Of a stretch of 64,000 bases of DNA, positions 60,846-64,000 are shown piece by piece. Every line of letters starts with the position of its first letter. Within the stretch, counting starts at the first letter, position 1. Origin of the DNA: Arthrobacter globiformis (GTDB lineage Bacteria > Actinomycetota > Actinomycetes > Actinomycetales > Micrococcaceae); NCBI RefSeq assembly GCF_003261175.1, contig NZ_QLNP01000074.1, positions 124,001 to 188,000 of the forward strand, given 5' to 3'. The notes below the pieces were generated by a model that did no database searches, was not told the DNA's origin, and worked only from the letters and a program-made list of their open reading frames with translations. A program made the translations under genes and the position numbers.

Positions 60846-61507
60846 GCGTTCTCCTCTCCGACAATGGTGCGGAACTGTCCTCGGTTCCGGTGCAGGGTCC
60901 AGATTGTCTCGGCTAGGGCGTCGGGCTCGTGGTCAGGTTCCCCGCCGCCGATTCCACGGGGAATGATCAGCTGCGCCACGTGGATGCCCGCAGGGGCGAG
61001 GGCCTCGTGGAGCATCTGGCCATAGGCGCTCTCTCCGGCGAAAGCAACCGAGGTCCCGGCGACGCCCGCACTGGACCTCATGGCGCTGCCGCCGTTGATA
61101 AACAGGATCGTGCCACGTCCCAGCTCCCGCAGCCCGGGCAGGAGATGCTGGACAGCGGCGGCCGGCCCGTACACGGACTGTTCGAAGGGACCGACGAGAT
61201 CCTCAGCAGTTGTCTCGAGCACAGGCTTCATGAACTCCTTGGCTGGCACCGGACTGTACTGGAGTACACCGATGGGCCCGAGGTCGGCCGTCGCAGCGTC
61301 CAGCGCGGAGCGCAGCGCCTGCGTGTCGCGAAGGTTCGCGGCGTACCCGCGCGCAGTGATCCCGTCGTCAACAAGCTGCTGCGCGAGGGCGTCAACGTGG
61401 GCATGGTCGCGCGAGACCAGGGCGACGGAGAATCCTTCGTTGCCAAAGCGGCGGGCGACGGCGGCTCCGAGTCCAGGGCCAGCTCCGAGAATGGCGATGG
61501 TGGTCAT
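60842..61507 (-). CDS. SDR-family oxidoreductase
   Basis: The 221-residue protein begins MTTIAILGAGPGLGAAVARRF with a glycine-rich NAD(P) motif, then VALVSRDHAHVDALAQQL and DLGPIGVLQYSP. The usual Tyr-x3-Lys is not evident; GESAYGQMLHEAL occupies that place, so catalytic competence is uncertain. The frame extends further upstream, but the ATG at 61507 has AGAAGGACCACC before it. It is coupled by ATGA overlap with the cyclophilin-like lipoprotein. A decayed relative is at 54610-54881. Confidence 0.8.
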   Translation of the reverse strand: MTTIAILGAGPGLGAAVARRFGNEGFSVALVSRDHAHVDALAQQLVDDGITARGYAANLRDTQALRSALDAATADLGPIGVLQYSPVPAKEFMKPVLETTAEDLVGPFEQSVYGPAAAVQHLLPGLRELGRGTILFINGGSAMRSSAGVAGTSVAFAGESAYGQMLHEALAPAGIHVAQLIIPRGIGGGEPDHEPDALAETIWTLHRNRGQFRTIVGEENA

Positions 61508-61740
61508 GGTGGTCCTTCTGATCGTTGGCGGTTGACGAACCCACGTGCTGCGGGGACCAGCTCGTCGACAGCCCGCATGCGCCGGGCGCCGCGCAGACGC
61601 CGATACAGAGCCGATCGGGCTCTTCCGGCGGGGCTGTTTGTTCCGTTTCAAACATATGCGGCGAACTCAAGGGCTTGGGAGTCCCTCTCAGTACCACCGA
61701 AGGATGGACTCCACTTCGGGACGGACAACGGGGTCCCATG

Positions 61741-61880
61741 AACAGGAGCGTGGCATCGACGCTGCCGTAGTAAGCGGATTTGCCTCCCAGAGCCAACCCG
61801 CTGAGACGCCGAAGCGCACCTCGTGGAGTATCTTCCCCGGCTCCTCCTCGCTCATGAGGTCGACGGTACAACCCTGGTAA
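61741..61880 (-). pseudogene. Fragment of a glycogen-debranching-like gene
   Basis: The minus strand shows LMSEEEPGKILHEVRFGVS, a one-base loss, and LALGGKSAYYGSVDATLLF, matching residues near the middle of the intact enzyme at 52319-54475. Only about 140 bases remain. The rest of 61508-62098 holds no gene I can recognise. Confidence 0.75.
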
Positions 61881-62098
61881 ACGAGTGCGGAAGCCTACCG
61901 AGAATTGCAGTTCGACCGCTTCATGGCCCGGCCCCCGTGTGCAAGCCCCTCGCCAGACTTTGGCGTTGAAGGTCCCGTGTCGCGAGTGATTAGGGCTGAA
62001 AACATTGTGGGTGCCGTCTGGGGAAGGCTTCAGCACGGGTGCCGGGCCAGGAAGGGCGGGTGGAGGCGGCGCCTCCCACCCACCATTGGACTTCCGGT

Positions 62099-63133
62099 TC
62101 AGGGGCGCACAAGAACCTTCAGTGCTTTGCGGGCGTCCATCAGGCGGTATCCTTCCGCGATGTCGTCGAGCGGAAGCTCCGTGTCGAAAACGCGACCTGG
62201 ATTGATCGTGCCATCAAGGACTTGGGGTATGGCGGATTCCAAGTAGGCGCGGACGGTTGCCGGGCCACCGGTAAGAGTTGCGTTCTTGCCGAAGAGCGAC
62301 GTGAACCCTACGGGAGCGTTTTCGTATTGCGGAACACCAACGCGTGAGATGACGCCACCGGGTCGGAGGATGCCGTACGCCTGCTCGTAGGCCGCCATAT
62401 AACCGACGGCTTCGAGCACGATGTGGGAGCCCTCCCCATTTGTAATGTCCATGACTTTCCTGATGCCTTCGTCACCGCGCTCGGCGACGACGTGGGTGGC
62501 ACCAAATTCCCTGCCAAGGTCGGTACGGGCAGTGTGGCGGCCCATAAGGATGATCGTCTCGGCCCCCATCTGCTTCGAGGCCAGCACGGCCGAGAGGCCT
62601 ACCGCCCCATCGCCGATTACGGTCACAGTCTTGCCCGGTCCCACCCGGCCCTGCAATGCGGCGTGGTACCCGGTGAGGTAGACGTCCGAAAGGGTGAGTA
62701 GCGATGGCATTAGGGACTCGTCAGTGCCGGCGGGGATGACGACGGCGGTCCCGTCAGCCTGCGGAACGCGCAGCTTCTCGGCTTGCGTCGCGGAGGCCGC
62801 CCCGTCGAAAAAACCGCCGTGGATGCAGGAAGTCGTAATGCCGTCACGGCAAAACGAACATGTGCCGTCTGACCAGGCAAACGGAACGATGACCGTGTCA
62901 CCGAGGCTGAGCGTAGTGACCTGATCACCGATCTGCTCGACCACCCCGATGGCTTCGTGGCCCATACGGCGGCCCTCAGGGGTTGCCTCGAGGCCATGGT
63001 AGGGATGAAGGTCAGACCCGCAAACACACGCGTAGGTCACACGGACAAGGGCATCGGTCGGTTCCTGAATGACTGGGTCCGGCACCTCCTCGACACGAAC
63101 GTCGCCGGACTTATACATGAGTGTCGCTTTCAT
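62099..63133 (-). CDS. Zinc-dependent alcohol dehydrogenase (threonine-dehydrogenase-like)
   Basis: The 344-residue medium-chain dehydrogenase shows catalytic zinc ligands in CVCGSDLHPYHG and GHEAIGVVEQIG, a shortened structural zinc lobe (CSFCRDGITTSCIHGGFF), and the Rossmann motif VIGDGAVGLSAVLASK. It differs clearly from the enzyme at 22359. It is a single gene here; a hairpin-like repeat (GGGTGG...CCACCC, 62058-62081) follows its stop. Substrate unknown. Confidence 0.88.
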   Translation of the reverse strand: MKATLMYKSGDVRVEEVPDPVIQEPTDALVRVTYACVCGSDLHPYHGLEATPEGRRMGHEAIGVVEQIGDQVTTLSLGDTVIVPFAWSDGTCSFCRDGITTSCIHGGFFDGAASATQAEKLRVPQADGTAVVIPAGTDESLMPSLLTLSDVYLTGYHAALQGRVGPGKTVTVIGDGAVGLSAVLASKQMGAETIILMGRHTARTDLGREFGATHVVAERGDEGIRKVMDITNGEGSHIVLEAVGYMAAYEQAYGILRPGGVISRVGVPQYENAPVGFTSLFGKNATLTGGPATVRAYLESAIPQVLDGTINPGRVFDTELPLDDIAEGYRLMDARKALKVLVRP

Positions 63134-63196
63134 GGCTTTGCCTTTCTTCAGCGGAGCTGCAATTTCGGTTGGTTTAGGTCCGGTTGATAGCGGATC

Positions 63197-64000
63197 TCAA
63201 GTTGCCTTTGCCTCGGCTCTAACCGCTGCCTCGTCGTGCCTTTGCTTTTCGCCCGTGGCGTTTCTTCGATCGAGGACTAAGAGGATGGTCAGCGGAAACA
63301 GTAGGAGAAAGGCGAAAACAGCTCCTACGACCGGGATCGCGATGGTACCGACGCCGTCAATCGCTCGCGCCGTGACCCAGCTGCCGAGAGCTGTTCCGAT
63401 GTTGAAGAACGAAGTCGCAAGGGAGGTGGCAAGGGTAGGCGCGTGGCGGGCATATCGCACGGCCAGTGCCATGAGTACAGGGTTTGTGCCCATGCCGAAA
63501 AGTCCCGCCAGAGCAAGCAGCACGGTAGCGGGAATAGCGAACACGGACAGCAAACACAGTGCACCCAGCGCTGCAAGAACAGCTGTGCCACCAGTGAGCG
63601 CGGTGGCGAATGGGGCCCTGTCACCGAAACGCCCGCTACTGAACGAACCTAGCAGCGCGCCCAAACCGAAGATCACGAGGCTAACGGGAAGAAGCTGGTC
63701 CGGGATGCCGGCTCTTTCAGTCAAGAGCGGGGCTATGAAGGCGTAAGTGGACAATACCGACGCATTTATCAGGACGCACGCCAGTAAGACAAGCCAGAGC
63801 TTCGTCGTCACGAGGAGGGCTATTTGCTTGCGTACGCTTGTTATAGGCCCAGCGGGCATGCTACCTGGTAAGCAGCGAGCGATGGCCGCTGCTGTCACCA
63901 CGGCTAGCACGGCGAGAGCCCAAAACGGCCCGCGCCAACCCGCGACTTGTCCCGCGAAGGAGCCGATGGGAACTCCGATGACCGTTGCCAGTATGCCGCC
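63197..64000 (-). CDS. MFS transporter, 5' end beyond the window
   Basis: The frame is open to the window edge, giving 267 residues of the C-terminal part. GGILATVIGVPIGSFAGQ at the edge continues the typical first-half loop, then about seven membrane segments follow (LVLLACVLINASVLSTYAF, LVIFGLGALLGSFSSGRFGD). It resembles DHA1-type exporters. A possible start at 63910 is internal, since coding continues upstream. Confidence 0.85.
   Translation of the reverse strand, partial: GGILATVIGVPIGSFAGQVAGWRGPFWALAVLAVVTAAAIARCLPGSMPAGPITSVRKQIALLVTTKLWLVLLACVLINASVLSTYAFIAPLLTERAGIPDQLLPVSLVIFGLGALLGSFSSGRFGDRAPFATALTGGTAVLAALGALCLLSVFAIPATVLLALAGLFGMGTNPVLMALAVRYARHAPTLATSLATSFFNIGTALGSWVTARAIDGVGTIAIPVVGAVFAFLLLFPLTILLVLDRRNATGEKQRHDEAAVRAEAKAT

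Noticed and set aside
63829-63846. Operator-like TGCGTAC-GCTT-GTTATAG
   Set aside because: It is inside the coding sequence of the edge MFS transporter, has a degenerate right half and is far from any start.
1-64000. CRISPR arrays, prophage structural genes, rRNA and tRNA genes
   Set aside because: No regularly spaced direct repeats, no phage structural motifs and no RNA-gene consensus were seen on either strand.

Overview
The window is GC-rich actinobacterial DNA. Codon use, frequent GTG starts and the mix of families suggest a soil Micrococcaceae close to Arthrobacter, Pseudarthrobacter or Paenarthrobacter; this is an inference from gene content, since no rRNA or tRNA is present. It splits into three parts: an F420-linked catabolic island (about 0.5-40.3 kb), a lower-GC defence-type mobile element (41.44-50.79 kb), and a decaying minus-strand accessory region (50.8-64 kb).

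Catabolic island. Several operons encode acyl-CoA ligases, a biotin-dependent acyl-CoA carboxylase (both subunits), a CitE-type lyase, two MaoC hydratases, an acyl-CoA dehydrogenase, an FAH-family enzyme, an old yellow enzyme, an MBL hydrolase, SDRs, an alcohol and an aldehyde dehydrogenase, three EthD-type proteins and an ABM-type protein. There is also an MHS-type importer and a CUT2-type ABC importer whose ATPase is fused to a permease. The carboxylase/MaoC/CitE/acyl-CoA dehydrogenase/ligase/TetR set resembles the leucine (isovaleryl-CoA) degradation locus of mycobacteria, so a branched or isoprenoid-like acid is a plausible intermediate; the true substrate is unknown. An LLM-class F420 oxidoreductase and an NADPH:F420 reductase lie in one operon. 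A complete F420 biosynthesis operon (fbiA, fbiC, fbiD/cofC, cofE) and a stand-alone GTP cyclohydrolase II, whose pathway feeds deazaflavin synthesis, complete the set. An 18-bp operator-like motif ending in GTTCGTA precedes eight transcription units, including the F420 operon, where it becomes a perfect 13+4+13 palindrome over the promoter. Two sister TetR genes are the obvious regulators.

Defence element. Two 28-bp inverted repeats differing at one base (41444-41471 and 50759-50786) enclose 9.3 kb with no visible recombinase. Inside are a RelA/SpoT-domain protein with a small partner, and a tight minus-strand operon encoding a class III nucleotide cyclase of Pycsar type, an E2 (ubiquitin-conjugating-like) protein resembling those of type II CBASS, and a three-TM PycTM-like effector. 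A Pycsar-type operon carrying an E2-like protein is the most novel observation here. A DUF3892 protein and several small unknown proteins, three sharing a C-terminal motif, fill the rest.

Right region. An MFS transporter, an intact glycogen-debranching-like enzyme, an XRE regulator, a Tat-exported alpha/beta hydrolase, an aldo/keto reductase, an SDR, a cyclophilin-like lipoprotein, a zinc alcohol dehydrogenase and a truncated MFS gene are interspersed with broken remnants of the same families. The debranching enzyme occurs three times: frameshifted (19.8-22.0 kb), intact (52.3-54.5 kb) and as a 140-bp scrap (61.7 kb).
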